DNA from: Mesorhizobium sp. 1M-11
GTDB lineage: Bacteria; Pseudomonadota; Alphaproteobacteria; Rhizobiales; Rhizobiaceae
Direction: 5' to 3'
Assembly: GCF_001303895.1 (NCBI RefSeq)
Contig: NZ_LJSD01000024.1
Location: 1-64,000 of the forward strand
Length of the DNA stretch: 64,000 nucleotides
Below are positions 6,252-17,798 of this stretch, one piece after another. Numbering within the stretch: position 1 is the first letter of the stretch; every line of letters begins with the position of its first letter. The translations under genes were made by a program, and so were the position numbers. The notes below the pieces were generated by a model. The model saw only the letters and a list, made by a program, of their open reading frames with translations, ran no database searches and was not told where the DNA came from.

Positions 6252-9200
6252 ATGCCGTCCGAGAACTATTCGTTCCTCGATGTTGCCGTCCTCGACGAGG
6301 TGCGGACGCGTTTCGCCGCCGGCGACGCGCTCCTCATCCTGTCGGCCGACCTCGACCAGGTGCTATGGGCGAACGGCCCGGGTGCCGCCCTGCTCGGCCA
6401 TGCCGATATCGAGGCTGCGATCGGCGCGCCGGCCGATCTGCCGCCGGTGGCGAAGCGGCAGATCTCGGCGACCACCGGCTTCCCGGCCATCGGCCGCAAC
6501 CGCGCCCTGCTGGTGCGGCTTTCCAGAGGCATGACAACGCAGGCGATCGGCTTCCAGGCCAGCGCCGTGACCATGCCGGACGGCGAAGCTGCGATCCTGC
6601 TTTCGGTGCCGGCCGCACAGAGCGGCTCGCGCAGCACGGCCGAGATCGCCGAACGCGCCATCAGCGGCTTCACCGCCGATGGCCAGTTCCTCGCCTTCGT
6701 CGACGGCTACGGTAACATCGAAGCCGCATCGGAAGGATTTTCAGCGCTCGGCATCACCACCGAAACGCTTGGTTCGCTGGCAACGGAAACCAGCCGTGAG
6801 CATGACCGCACGCTGAAGCGGCGCCTGCAGGCGGGAACGCGTACCCTGCCCGCCGGCATGGCCAGGCTGACGGACGATCCGACACGCCATCTCCTGGTGG
6901 TGATCGATGACGGGGAAGCTGGCCAGGTTGGGACGGCTCCTGCCGTTACGAACTCCGCCAACACTGTATCGCCCTCGGCGGAGCACCCTGCAGCCACTGC
7001 AGCGGAAGGCTGGCGCGCGGCCGATGACAGCGCTCCCACAAACGCGGTATCGAGCGACCAGCATCATGATGGCTGGTATTTCAGCGACACCGAGGAAGGC
7101 GGCGAGGATCGTACGCCATCCGAATCTGCCGAGACGACGCCGACCACCAAGCCGGCCATCGACCGCGGCGCGGCCCCGGTACGCTTCGTCTGGCGTACCG
7201 ACGAAGCCGGCCGCTTCAGTGCGATTTCACCGGAATTCACCGCCGTTGTCGGGGAAGCGGCGGCCGACGTCATCGGCCGCCGCTTCAAGGACGTGGCAAC
7301 AACCTTCGGCTTCGACCCCTCCGGCGAGATCGCCGGGTTGCTGGAGCGACGCGATACCTGGTCCGGCCGTTCGGTTGCCTGGCCGATCGCCGGCAGCAGC
7401 CTGAAAGTGCCGGTCGATCTCGCTGCCCTGCCCGTCTACGACCGCAACCGCAACTTCGAAGGGTTTCGCGGCTTCGGCGTCGCCCGGCTGGCGGACGCCA
7501 CCGAAGATCACGAAAAGGTCGGCGAGGCACTGACACCGGGCTGGACGCCGTCCGAAACGGCATCCGCTTCCGCCGTACCGACCAAGCCGGCCGTGCCGGA
7601 AGCGAAGCAGCCTTCGTCGAACGAAGACGCGACCCAGGACCATCCGTTCCATGGCGAGGCGCCGGCACTGGCCATCGCTCCGACACCGGAGCGTCGTTTC
7701 ACCGATAAGGTGATACGGCTGGCCGAACACCGGACGCCTGCCAACGATAAGGGGCTGTCGAGCGTCGAGCGAACCGCCTTCCGAGAGATCGGCGAGCGCC
7801 TGAAGAAGGACAGTGCTGCGGAAACCGGCAAGGCCCCGCAAGCCAGGACTGTTCCGGGAAACGCCGCTCCATCCGCGCCTGAGACGGATATCCGCGCTAC
7901 GGCGCCACAGACGGACAAGATCGAAACGACGGCGGCATCCGATCGTGACGCCGAAGCCGCGAAACCTGCCGAAGCTGCTCCGCCGGAACACAAGATCGAA
8001 GCCGAGACCCCGCCTGCCGTTGCGTCCACTGGCGAGTGGCAGCCGCCGCTGGACGATGACAGGACAAACGCGGTGGAGCCGAAAGCCTCCATCGCGCAAG
8101 GCGAGACGGGTTCGGGGGATGAGACGGTTGTCGCCGAAGACGACAGCGCCGCGCTGGTCGAAGCGCAGGAAGCTGAAGACATCGAAGACCTTGCCCGACT
8201 CGACGGCGCGGATGCCGAGCAGATTTCCGAAATCGAGGACGCCGTTGCGACGTCCGAGATATGGGCAGAATCCGAGTCGCAAGCTGCAATTTCCGGCGAA
8301 TCGTCGAGCCCCGCCGCTCAGCCCGCAGCCAAGCCGGCGCGCTCGCTGCTGGCCTTTGCTACCCCCGACGAAGGCAAGGCGGATGGAGATAACAGACCAG
8401 CGCATGCGCTGGACGACGCCGGCGATGTCAGGGCGGCAGCCGCGAAGGCGGCACAAAAGCGCCGCGACGCGGCTCATGGAGAGACAAAAGAACCGGCTGA
8501 AGACGAAGCCGACCTGGCCCGCCTGGAAGACGATGGCGACCTGACGCATCCACGCGACGAAACGGAAGTGCCCATTGCCGCAGAGGCCGTGCAGCCGGTT
8601 CCCGCGCCGCCAACGCTCTCGCCAGCCCACCGCGTCGCACCGCCGCTGCAGGCCGGCGGCTTCCTGCCCGCTGCCTTCTCCACCGGCGAAACGGTGCCCG
8701 ACACCTCGCTTGTGGGCAGGCTGCCTGTGCCGCTGCTGATCCATTCCGGCGACAAGTTGCATTATGCCAATGCGGAATTCCTGTCCCTGACAGGCTATGC
8801 CGATCTTGCCGCTCTCGAAACAGCTGGCGGACTGGATGCACTGTTTGCCGACGCCTACGCCAGCGACGACGCGCCCGATCATTCAGACCATAAGCTGCGG
8901 CTCAAGAAAGCCGATAGCGAGGAAGTCCCGGTCGATGCGGTGCTGCGTTCCGTGCCCTGGGGCAAAGGCAAGGCGCTGATGCTGGTGCTGAATGGCGCCG
9001 CGGAAAGCCAGCCGGCACGGGTCGTGCCATTTCCGTCCGCCGAGCCCGACAATGCCGAACTCAAGGCACGCATCGCGGAAATGCGGACCATCATCGATAC
9101 CGCCACCGACGGCGTCGTTCTGATCGACCGCGACGGCACCATCCGTTCGATCAGCCGGCCGGCGGAAGCCTTGTTCGGCTTCGACGGCGACGACGTCGCC

Positions 9201-10178
9201 GGCAAGCAGTTCGCCTCGCTGTTCGCCATCGAAAGCCAGAAGGCAGCGCGCGATTACCTCGCCGGGCTTTCCGACCACGGCGTCGCCAGCGTGCTCAACG
9301 ACGGCCGCGAAGTGATCGGCCGTGAAGCCGAGGGGCGTTTCATTCCGCTGTTCATGACCATTGGCCGCCTCCCAGGCGACAGCGGCTATTGCGCGGTCGT
9401 GCGAGACATCACCCAGTGGAAGCGAGCCGAAGAAGAACTCACCCAGGCGCGTGCCGTGGCCGAGCGGGCGTCCTCGCAAAAGACCGATTTCCTCGCCCGC
9501 ATCAGCCACGAAATCCGCACGCCGCTCAACGCCATCATCGGCTTTTCCGAACTGATGGTGGACGAAAAATTCGGGCCGATCGCAAACGAGCGCTATCGCG
9601 ACTATCTGCGCGACATCAATCGCTCCGGCAACCATGTGCTCGACCTGGTCAACGACCTGCTCGACATTTCCAAGATCGAGGCCGGCCAGCAGGAGATGGA
9701 CTATGAGGCGGTGTCGCTCAACGACACGCTCGCCGAAGCCGTCGCGCTGATGCAGCCGCAAGCCAATCGCGAACGGGTGATCATCCGCTCCTCCTTCGCC
9801 TCGCGCCTGCCGGAGGTGGTGGCCGACCTGCGCTCGATCCGCCAGATCGCGCTCAACGTCCTGTCCAACGCCGTGCGCTATACGCAGGCCGGCGGCCAGG
9901 TGATCGTCTCCACAGCCTATGAAACCTCTGGCGATGTTGTGATGCGGGTGCGCGATACCGGCGTCGGAATGACCCAGGCCGAAATCGAGCATGCGCTTAA
10001 GCCATTCAAGCAGGTCAACGCGTTGAAGCGCGGACGCAACGACGGCACCGGCCTCGGCCTGCCGTTGACCAAGGCGATGGTGGAAGCCAACCGCGCCAGG
10101 TTCACCATCAACTCGACTCCAGGTGAAGGCACGCTTGTGGAAGTCGCTTTCCCGTCGACACGCGTTCTGGCTGACTGA
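6252..10178 (+). CDS. PAS-domain sensor histidine kinase, PleC/DivJ/PdhS-like
   Basis: A 1308-residue soluble-looking kinase. By inspection there is a divergent PAS-like N-terminus (about 25-110), a PAS domain (about 309-420), a long acidic Ala/Pro/Glu-rich linker predicted disordered (about 420-810), two more PAS domains (about 815-920 and 933-1055), HisKA (about 1075-1145, phospho-acceptor His1086 in ISHEIRTPLNAIIGFSE) and a HATPase domain with NVLSNAVRYT, DTGVGM and GTGLGLPL. The segment FGPIANERYRDYLRDINRSG is typical of PleC/DivJ/PdhS kinases, which act on DivK and control CtrA. There is no transmembrane helix. Start at 6252 with GGAGG about 13 bp upstream, a slightly long spacing. The exact orthologue (PdhS1, CbrA or other) is not resolvable. 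Confidence 0.85.
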   Translation: MPSENYSFLDVAVLDEVRTRFAAGDALLILSADLDQVLWANGPGAALLGHADIEAAIGAPADLPPVAKRQISATTGFPAIGRNRALLVRLSRGMTTQAIGFQASAVTMPDGEAAILLSVPAAQSGSRSTAEIAERAISGFTADGQFLAFVDGYGNIEAASEGFSALGITTETLGSLATETSREHDRTLKRRLQAGTRTLPAGMARLTDDPTRHLLVVIDDGEAGQVGTAPAVTNSANTVSPSAEHPAATAAEGWRAADDSAPTNAVSSDQHHDGWYFSDTEEGGEDRTPSESAETTPTTKPAIDRGAAPVRFVWRTDEAGRFSAISPEFTAVVGEAAADVIGRRFKDVATTFGFDPSGEIAGLLERRDTWSGRSVAWPIAGSSLKVPVDLAALPVYDRNRNFEGFRGFGVARLADATEDHEKVGEALTPGWTPSETASASAVPTKPAVPEAKQPSSNEDATQDHPFHGEAPALAIAPTPERRFTDKVIRLAEHRTPANDKGLSSVERTAFREIGERLKKDSAAETGKAPQARTVPGNAAPSAPETDIRATAPQTDKIETTAASDRDAEAAKPAEAAPPEHKIEAETPPAVASTGEWQPPLDDDRTNAVEPKASIAQGETGSGDETVVAEDDSAALVEAQEAEDIEDLARLDGADAEQISEIEDAVATSEIWAESESQAAISGESSSPAAQPAAKPARSLLAFATPDEGKADGDNRPAHALDDAGDVRAAAAKAAQKRRDAAHGETKEPAEDEADLARLEDDGDLTHPRDETEVPIAAEAVQPVPAPPTLSPAHRVAPPLQAGGFLPAAFSTGETVPDTSLVGRLPVPLLIHSGDKLHYANAEFLSLTGYADLAALETAGGLDALFADAYASDDAPDHSDHKLRLKKADSEEVPVDAVLRSVPWGKGKALMLVLNGAAESQPARVVPFPSAEPDNAELKARIAEMRTIIDTATDGVVLIDRDGTIRSISRPAEALFGFDGDDVAGKQFASLFAIESQKAARDYLAGLSDHGVASVLNDGREVIGREAEGRFIPLFMTIGRLPGDSGYCAVVRDITQWKRAEEELTQARAVAERASSQKTDFLARISHEIRTPLNAIIGFSELMVDEKFGPIANERYRDYLRDINRSGNHVLDLVNDLLDISKIEAGQQEMDYEAVSLNDTLAEAVALMQPQANRERVIIRSSFASRLPEVVADLRSIRQIALNVLSNAVRYTQAGGQVIVSTAYETSGDVVMRVRDTGVGMTQAEIEHALKPFKQVNALKRGRNDGTGLGLPLTKAMVEANRARFTINSTPGEGTLVEVAFPSTRVLAD

Positions 10179-10194
10179 CAGCAAATAGAACAAG

Positions 10195-10220
10195 AAAAAA
10201 GGCGCCCCTCGGGCGCCTGA
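10195..10220 (-). terminator. Rho-independent terminator for the acetoacetyl-CoA synthetase side
   Basis: Stem AGGCGCCC/GGGCGCCT (8 bp, loop CTC) with an A6 run on the plus-strand left side, i.e. a T6 run after the hairpin on the minus strand. It lies between the convergent kinase and synthetase genes. Confidence 0.75.
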
Positions 10221-10263
10221 AAAGAATGTCACAACGGGCTTGAGCGATACTGTTCCCGCCTCC

Positions 10264-10364
10264 AGCAATTCCAGGAAAAGCGTGTAACGGTTTTCCGTCC
10301 GGAATTGCGTAGAAACAAAAATTAGAGCGTTTCCGCGTTTCCGTAAAAAACGGAAACGCTCTAA
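10264..10364 (-). repeat. Intergenic palindromic repeat, family A copy 2
   Basis: Inverted copy of the family A element: GGTTTTCCGTCCGGAATTGC then the AGAGCGTTTCCG/CGGAAACGCTCT hairpin. With the terminator and a further hairpin GGGCCGGGT/ACCCGGTCC at about 10405-10437, it fills the 350-bp gap between convergent genes; nothing else is seen there. Confidence 0.8.
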
Positions 10365-10530
10365 TGGGAATGGGATTTCTCCCTCAAGTTACCCGCGACT
10401 ATCAGGGCCGGGTCGTAAACAAATCCTTACCCGGTCCCGGAAAAATTTACGAAAGTGTACCATTCCTGAAAACGCGGTAAATTTAGGCGTTACGCTCTAT
10501 TTACCTTGTTTTCCGCCACGAGCCGCTGGC

Positions 10531-12489
<1,959 letters not shown>

Positions 12490-12660
12490 GAATGTTCCTC
12501 CCGTGGCGTCACCCGTTAAGCATACTGCATTGCAACAGCGCAAGATCAGCGTATTGCGACAGCATGTGTGCTATCGCCATCGCATGGTCACAAAGACTTG
12601 AAATGCAGCCGCCAGGGTTTACACCCCTCAATGCGGTTGAACTAAAACGCTAAGGACCAG

Positions 12661-14640
12661 ATGCCATCACCCCTGATCTGGCGGGCCATTTGGGCGGTTT
12701 CGATTGCGGTCATCGTCGCCGTCGTGGCGTTCGTGGCCGTACCCTATTTTGCGTCCAACCGCATCGTGCGCGACCGCATCGCCTGGGAAATGAGCGCCTG
12801 GAGCGGCTTTCGCGTCACCATCGAGGGTACGCCCGAGATCGCGATCTGGCCGCAGTTCCGCGCCACACTGTCGGGCGTCACGCTGTCGAAATGGAGCGAC
12901 GACAAGGCCCCGCCGGTCATGCAGGCCGAAAGGGTCGACATCGATCTTTCGGCAATGGCAGCGCTGCGTGGCGATGTCGTGTTCTCCGGCGTGCAGCTGA
13001 TCAAGCCGATCTTCCGAATCCAGCCGGCCGAGCACGGGTTGCTGTTGCCCCCAGCGCCATCCGGTGGACGCGTTGCCCGCGCCATCGACGCAGCCAGGGA
13101 AACCGTCAAAGCCAATCCTGACAAGCCCAATGCCGTCAGGCTGCCAACCGAAGGCTTCGGCAGCATCGAATTCCGTGACGGCCGTGTCATAGCCAGCATC
13201 GACGGGGCCGAGGAAGACGTGGTGACCGGCCTGTCCGGCATGGTCGACTGGGAGGCACTCAACACCTCCGGTTCGGTCTCGGCCAGCGGCACCTGGCGCG
13301 GCGAAAACGTGTCCGTCGAGGCCAATTCACCGCAACCGATGCTGCTGCTCGCCGGGGGGGCCGCGCCCTTCACCGTGTCGCTGAAGGCACCGCCAGCCAA
13401 CTTCTCGTTCGAAGGCAACGGCAATTTTTCGGCAAAGTCGTTCTTCGACGGCCAGGCAAAATTCTCGGCTCCGTCGCTGCGTCGGGCGCTGTGGTGGCTG
13501 CGAGCCGGCATTGCCCCCGGCGCCACCACCGGACCCGTCTCGGTAACCAGCAAGGTCACGGGCAACACCGACCGGGTGAAATTCGACAATGCCGAGATCA
13601 ATCTCGACAAGAACCCGGGGACCGGCGCGCTCGACCTCTCCTTTTCCGAGGGATTGCCGGTTATTTCCGGTACGCTGGCCTTCGACACGGTGAACCTTGC
13701 CGCCTTCCTGGCCGCCTTCACCACCAACGCAGCCACACCCGGCGATCTCGATGCGATCGACACGTCCTTCGCCGACCGGTTCAATCTCGACCTCAGGCTG
13801 TCGGCGGCGCACGCAACGGCCGGACCGATCCAGCTTGCCGACGTCGCCGCCACGGCGCAGGTGAAAACCGGCCTCGCCGTGTTCGATATTTCCGATGCCG
13901 CCGCCTTTGGCGGCAACATCCAGGCCGGCGTGCGCTTCGACCTGCGCCCGGAAGGCACGCAGGTGGAGATGAAGCTGCTGGCATCCGACGTCAACGGCGC
14001 CGAGTTCGCGTCCGCGGCCGGCATGACACGGCTGATGCCGACGGGAACCGGCACCGTATCGCTGATCCTGAAAGGTCCCGGGAAATCGTGGAACTCGATC
14101 CTGCAGAACGCCGACGGGTCCGCTTCCGCCACCTTCGGTCCGGGCAATCTGACGTCGCTGAACCTGCCGGCCTTCCTGAAACGCACCGATGAAGGCGGGT
14201 TCTTCGCGCTCGACGAAGTGTCCGACGGCACCTTGCCGATCGACGGCGCCGAGCTCAAGGCCAACATTGCCAAGGGTGTGGCCCGTATCGACCGCGCGGA
14301 AGCGAAGTCGGGCCAGACCAAGATCTGGTTGTCGGGCATCGTGCCCTATGCGGGGCGCGGTCTGGCGCTTTCTGGCGGTATCGTCCAGCCAAAGCCGGCG
14401 GCCCAGCCGGCACCGGCGCCCCAGCCAACATCAACTGATCAGCCGGACCAAGCCCAATCGGGCACCGCGCCCGACGGTCAGACAGAGACCGGCCAGACCA
14501 CGGCTGCTACGCCGCCTCCCGCCACGCCGCCGGCGCCAACCACACCGGGCAAGGATGGAAACGAGGCGACCTTCTTCGTCGGCGGAACCTGGACCACGCC
14601 ATTCGTATCGCCGATCGCGCGGCGCAAGGCTGGCGAATAG
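12661..14640 (+). CDS. AsmA family protein
   Basis: A 659-residue envelope protein. One N-terminal transmembrane helix (about residues 8-30, AVSIAVIVAVVAFVAVPYFA) anchors a large periplasmic region. The N-terminal AsmA motif (GTPEIAIWPQFRATLSGVTLS) and a C-terminal AsmA_2-like region (LKGPGKSWNSILQNADGSAS) are visible. A Pro/Ala/Gln-rich low-complexity insert (about 578-635) precedes the end. AsmA-like proteins are implicated in lipid transport and outer-membrane assembly; this one has no known partner nearby. ATG at 12661 with AAGGA just upstream. Confidence 0.85.
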   Translation: MPSPLIWRAIWAVSIAVIVAVVAFVAVPYFASNRIVRDRIAWEMSAWSGFRVTIEGTPEIAIWPQFRATLSGVTLSKWSDDKAPPVMQAERVDIDLSAMAALRGDVVFSGVQLIKPIFRIQPAEHGLLLPPAPSGGRVARAIDAARETVKANPDKPNAVRLPTEGFGSIEFRDGRVIASIDGAEEDVVTGLSGMVDWEALNTSGSVSASGTWRGENVSVEANSPQPMLLLAGGAAPFTVSLKAPPANFSFEGNGNFSAKSFFDGQAKFSAPSLRRALWWLRAGIAPGATTGPVSVTSKVTGNTDRVKFDNAEINLDKNPGTGALDLSFSEGLPVISGTLAFDTVNLAAFLAAFTTNAATPGDLDAIDTSFADRFNLDLRLSAAHATAGPIQLADVAATAQVKTGLAVFDISDAAAFGGNIQAGVRFDLRPEGTQVEMKLLASDVNGAEFASAAGMTRLMPTGTGTVSLILKGPGKSWNSILQNADGSASATFGPGNLTSLNLPAFLKRTDEGGFFALDEVSDGTLPIDGAELKANIAKGVARIDRAEAKSGQTKIWLSGIVPYAGRGLALSGGIVQPKPAAQPAPAPQPTSTDQPDQAQSGTAPDGQTETGQTTAATPPPATPPAPTTPGKDGNEATFFVGGTWTTPFVSPIARRKAGE

Positions 14641-14671
14641 AAGAGGCAGCCGAGACCGCCTTTCGTTTGCG

Positions 14672-15490
14672 CTACCCACGCAACGCCGCTTGTTCGTCGC
14701 GCAGGCGCTGCACTTCGCGGCGCTTGTTGACGACCGAAGCGATGATGACGCCGGTGGCCACGATCGCGATCAGGATCGTGCAGGCGGCGTTGATCTCCGG
14801 CGTCACGCCAAGGCGAACCTGGCTGTAGATCTTCATCGGCAGGGTCGTCGCCCCAGGCCCCGAGGTGAAGGACGAGGTCACCAGGTCGTCCAGCGACAGG
14901 GTGAAGGCGAGCATCCAGCCCGATACAATGGCCGGCAGAATGACCGGCAGCGTCACCTGGAAGAAGGTGGCTACCGGCGAGGCACCGAGATCCATCGCCG
15001 CTTCTTCGAGCGACCGGTCGAAGGTGACGAGGCGCGACTGCACCACGACCGCGACGAAGCACATGGTGAAGGAGATGTGCGCCAGCGTCAGCGTGAAGAA
15101 ACCGCGGTCGAGGCCGACCGCGACGAACAGGAGCAGCAGCGACAGGCCGGTGATGACTTCCGGCATGACGAGCGGCGCAAACACCATGCCCGAAAACAGC
15201 ACACGGCCGCGGAAGCGCGTGTAGCGGGTCAGCGCAAGCGCTGCCAGCGTTCCCAGCACAGTCGCCACGGTTGCCGAAATCAGCCCAACGCGAATGGTCA
15301 CCCAGGCCGCGTCGATCAGCGCCTGGTTCTGGAACAGCGACACGTACCATTTGGTCGAGAAGCCGCCCCAGACGGTGACGAGCTTCGATTCGTTGAAGGA
15401 GAAGATCACCAGAAGCACGATGGGCAGGTAGAGGAACGCGAAGCCCAGCGTGACCGAAGTGATGTTGAAACGGCTCCAGGTCGTGTTCAT
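14672..15490 (-). CDS. potI: Putrescine ABC transporter permease PotI
   Basis: A 272-residue inner-membrane permease with six hydrophobic segments and the EAA loop EEAAMDLGASPVATFFQVTLP that docks to the ATPase. It is last in the potF-potG-potH-potI order and begins 1 bp after the potH stop region, so it is translationally coupled. Its C-terminus is basic/acidic and cytoplasmic. The polyamine assignment comes from the whole operon, mainly PotF. Confidence 0.88.
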   Translation of the reverse strand: MNTTWSRFNITSVTLGFAFLYLPIVLLVIFSFNESKLVTVWGGFSTKWYVSLFQNQALIDAAWVTIRVGLISATVATVLGTLAALALTRYTRFRGRVLFSGMVFAPLVMPEVITGLSLLLLFVAVGLDRGFFTLTLAHISFTMCFVAVVVQSRLVTFDRSLEEAAMDLGASPVATFFQVTLPVILPAIVSGWMLAFTLSLDDLVTSSFTSGPGATTLPMKIYSQVRLGVTPEINAACTILIAIVATGVIIASVVNKRREVQRLRDEQAALRG

Positions 15491-15491
15491 G

Positions 15492-16460
15492 TCAGCGCCC
15501 CTGTTCCTGTGCGCGCGCCTGGGCGTGCTGGAAGATGACGATCGGCACGATCAGCACCAGAAGCAGCAGCACCGCCACCGCCGACGACACTGGCCAGTCA
15601 CGATTGGCGTTGAACTCGTTCCATAGCGTTCGACCGATCATCAGCGTCTGCGAGCCGCCGAGCAGATCCGGAATGACGAATTCGCCGACAGCCGGAATGA
15701 AGACCAGCAGGCAGCCGGCCAGGACGCCGGGCAGCGACATCGGGAAGGTGATCTTCCAGAAGGCGGTGGTGGGCGGACAGCCAAGGTCCTGGGCCGCCTC
15801 GACCAGCGAATAGTCCATCTTTTCCAGCGCGGAATAGAGCGGCAGCACCATGAATGGCAGATAGGAATAGACGATGCCGATGAAGATCGCCGTATAGGTG
15901 TTGAGGATGATCAGCGGCTCGCTGATGATGCCGGTGCTCATCAAAAGCTGGTTGAGCAGGCCCTCCGGCTTCAGGATGCCGATCCAGGCATAAACGCGGA
16001 TCAGGAACGAGGTCCAGAACGGCAGGATGACCAGCATCAGCAGTGTCGGCCGGAGTGTGGCCGGCGCCCGCGACATGCCATAGGCGATCGGATAGCCGAC
16101 AAGCAGGGTAAGGAGGGTCGATATCCCGGCGACAATGACGCTGGTGATATAGGCGTTGAGATAAAGTGGATCCTCGGTGAGGAAGAGGTAGTTGTCGAAG
16201 TTCAGTTCTCTGAGCTGGCCGACGATGCCCGAGATGCCGCCACTGAAATCGAGCGCCGGTGTATAGGGCGGCATCGCGATGGCCGTCTGCGACAGCGAGA
16301 TCTTGAAGACGATGAAGAAGGGAACGAGGAAGAAGACCAGCAGGAAGACATAAGGAATGATGATGACCAACTTGCCCGTGAAGCTGGTCGCCTGCTGGGG
16401 AGCAGCCTGCGCCAGAGCAGCGCCGGTTGCGGTTGGGGCAGAAAGTGTAGCACCCGCCAT
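15492..16460 (-). CDS. potH: Putrescine ABC transporter permease PotH
   Basis: A 322-residue permease. The first hydrophobic helix (LVIIIPYVFLLVFFLVPFFIVF) is followed by five more, and the EAA motif reads VEAAQDLGCPPTTAFWKITFP. An extra Ala/Gln-rich N-terminal leader of about 30 residues precedes the first helix. It would form the heteromeric channel with PotI. GGGGG sits a few bases before the ATG at 16460. It starts about 10 bp after potG. Confidence 0.88.
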   Translation of the reverse strand: MAGATLSAPTATGAALAQAAPQQATSFTGKLVIIIPYVFLLVFFLVPFFIVFKISLSQTAIAMPPYTPALDFSGGISGIVGQLRELNFDNYLFLTEDPLYLNAYITSVIVAGISTLLTLLVGYPIAYGMSRAPATLRPTLLMLVILPFWTSFLIRVYAWIGILKPEGLLNQLLMSTGIISEPLIILNTYTAIFIGIVYSYLPFMVLPLYSALEKMDYSLVEAAQDLGCPPTTAFWKITFPMSLPGVLAGCLLVFIPAVGEFVIPDLLGGSQTLMIGRTLWNEFNANRDWPVSSAVAVLLLLVLIVPIVIFQHAQARAQEQGR

Positions 16461-16469
16461 GGTCGCCCC

Positions 16470-17609
16470 CTACCGTGTCAACACGACGCCGGCGTCGGGC
16501 CGGAAAGAAACCCAGGCGCGGTCGTTCCAGGTCAACGGGTCGTCCGAGATACGCGCGGCATTCATGCTCTGCGCGCGCACGATCTGCCCGTCGCTCAGCT
16601 TGACGTGATAGACGGTCATGTCGCCGAGATAGGCGATATCGTAGATCTCGCCCTCCAGCGCGTTGGTCGAGCCTTCCGGCTTGGCCGAGGAGATGCGGAT
16701 CTTCTCGGGGCGAATGGCGAAGGAGACATCGGCGCCGGCGGTCGCGTCGCCGGCATTCTCGACCAGGATCTGCGCGCCGGTCGAGCCGGTAATTCTCGCA
16801 GTCTTCTCGGTACGCTCGGCGACCTTGCCTTCGAACATGTTCACATTGCCGACGAAGTTGGCGACAAAGCGCGAGGTCGGCGCCTCATAGACCTCCGCGG
16901 GTGTGGCCACCTGCATGACCTCGCCCTTGTCCATGATCGCGATGCGGTCGGCCATGGTCATGGCCTCTTCCTGGTCGTGGGTGACGACGACGAAGGTCAG
17001 GCCGAGTTGCTGCTGCAGATCCATCAATTCGAACTGGGTTTCCTCGCGCAGCTTCTTGTCGAGCGCGCCGAGCGGTTCGTCGAGAAGCAGCACCTTCGGG
17101 CGCTTGGCGACAGAACGGGCGAGCGCGACGCGCTGGCGCTGGCCGCCGGAAAGCTGGTGCGGCTTGCGTTTCGCGAAAGGCTCGAGCTTGACCAGTTTCA
17201 GCATCTCGGCGACGCGTTTTTCGACATCGGCCTTGGGCATGCCTTCTTGCTTCAGGCCGAAGGCGATGTTCTTTTCCACCGTCATATGCGGGAACAGCGC
17301 ATAGGACTGGAACATCATATTGACCGGGCGCCGGTAAGGCGGCGTGCCTGCAAGGTTCTCGCCGTCGAGCAGGATGCGGCCCGAGGTCGGCTGTTCGAAG
17401 CCTGCCAGCATGCGCAGCAGCGTGGACTTGCCGCAGCCCGATGCGCCGAGCAGCGCGAAGAACTCGCGCTCGTAGATGGTCAGCGACAAATTGTTGACGG
17501 CGGTGAAATCACCGAACCGCTTGGTGACGTTTTCGAACTGGATATAGGGCTTCGCGTTCGGATCGTTCCACGGCGCAAAGTCTCTGCGGATGCTGCCCAG
17601 CGATTTCAT
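16470..17609 (-). CDS. potG: Putrescine ABC transporter ATP-binding protein PotG
   Basis: A 379-residue ATPase: Walker A GASGCGKST, Q-loop FQSYALFPHMTV, signature [14 protein letters not shown], Walker B VLLLDEPLGALD, switch VVVTHDQEEAM, and a C-terminal TOBE domain (SFAIRPEKIRI) as in PotG/PotA. The ATG at 17609 with GGGAG is chosen; a frame extending to 17705 runs through a repeat. It is separated from potF by a strong hairpin. Confidence 0.9.
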   Translation of the reverse strand: MKSLGSIRRDFAPWNDPNAKPYIQFENVTKRFGDFTAVNNLSLTIYEREFFALLGASGCGKSTLLRMLAGFEQPTSGRILLDGENLAGTPPYRRPVNMMFQSYALFPHMTVEKNIAFGLKQEGMPKADVEKRVAEMLKLVKLEPFAKRKPHQLSGGQRQRVALARSVAKRPKVLLLDEPLGALDKKLREETQFELMDLQQQLGLTFVVVTHDQEEAMTMADRIAIMDKGEVMQVATPAEVYEAPTSRFVANFVGNVNMFEGKVAERTEKTARITGSTGAQILVENAGDATAGADVSFAIRPEKIRISSAKPEGSTNALEGEIYDIAYLGDMTVYHVKLSDGQIVRAQSMNAARISDDPLTWNDRAWVSFRPDAGVVLTR

Positions 17610-17643
17610 GTCCCACTCCCGTTCTCGTGTCCCCTGGCGTGAC

Positions 17644-17757
17644 CCCGAAAATCGGTATCGATCTTCGGGAAGGAGGGTCGGCATCCGCCGCCCGTCATGC
17701 GCCAACTCAAAGTGTCAGAGCGTTCTTTGCGCGTCCGAATGGACGGCGCAGCTCTAA
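17644..17757. repeat. Intergenic repeat fragments between potG and potF
   Basis: Contains an imperfect CCGAAAATCGGTATCGATCTTCGG-type dyad at 17646-17669, related to those at 5261 and 5485, followed by an AGAGCG...CGCAGCTCT hairpin at about 17717-17756. It sits within the operon, between binding-protein and ATPase genes. Confidence 0.5.
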
Positions 17758-17789
17758 AAGAACCCCGGCAGCCAGACTGCCGGGGTTCT
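17756..17789 (-). terminator. Intra-operon terminator/attenuator after potF
   Basis: A perfect 13-bp stem AGAACCCCGGCAG/CTGCCGGGGTTCT with a 5-nt loop, followed on the minus strand by TTTT. It lies 10 bp after the potF stop and should either attenuate read-through into potGHI or protect the potF mRNA 3' end, giving excess binding protein. Confidence 0.8.
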
Positions 17790-17798
17790 CTGGAGTGC

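Noticed and set aside
7227..8882. 551-codon minus-strand frame antisense to the kinase linker
   Set aside because: Composition effect of the low-complexity linker; Gly/Arg-rich, no motif.
12744..14339. 531-codon frame antisense to the AsmA-like gene
   Set aside because: Ser/Pro/Arg-rich shadow; the plus-strand AsmA frame has a membrane anchor and domain motifs.
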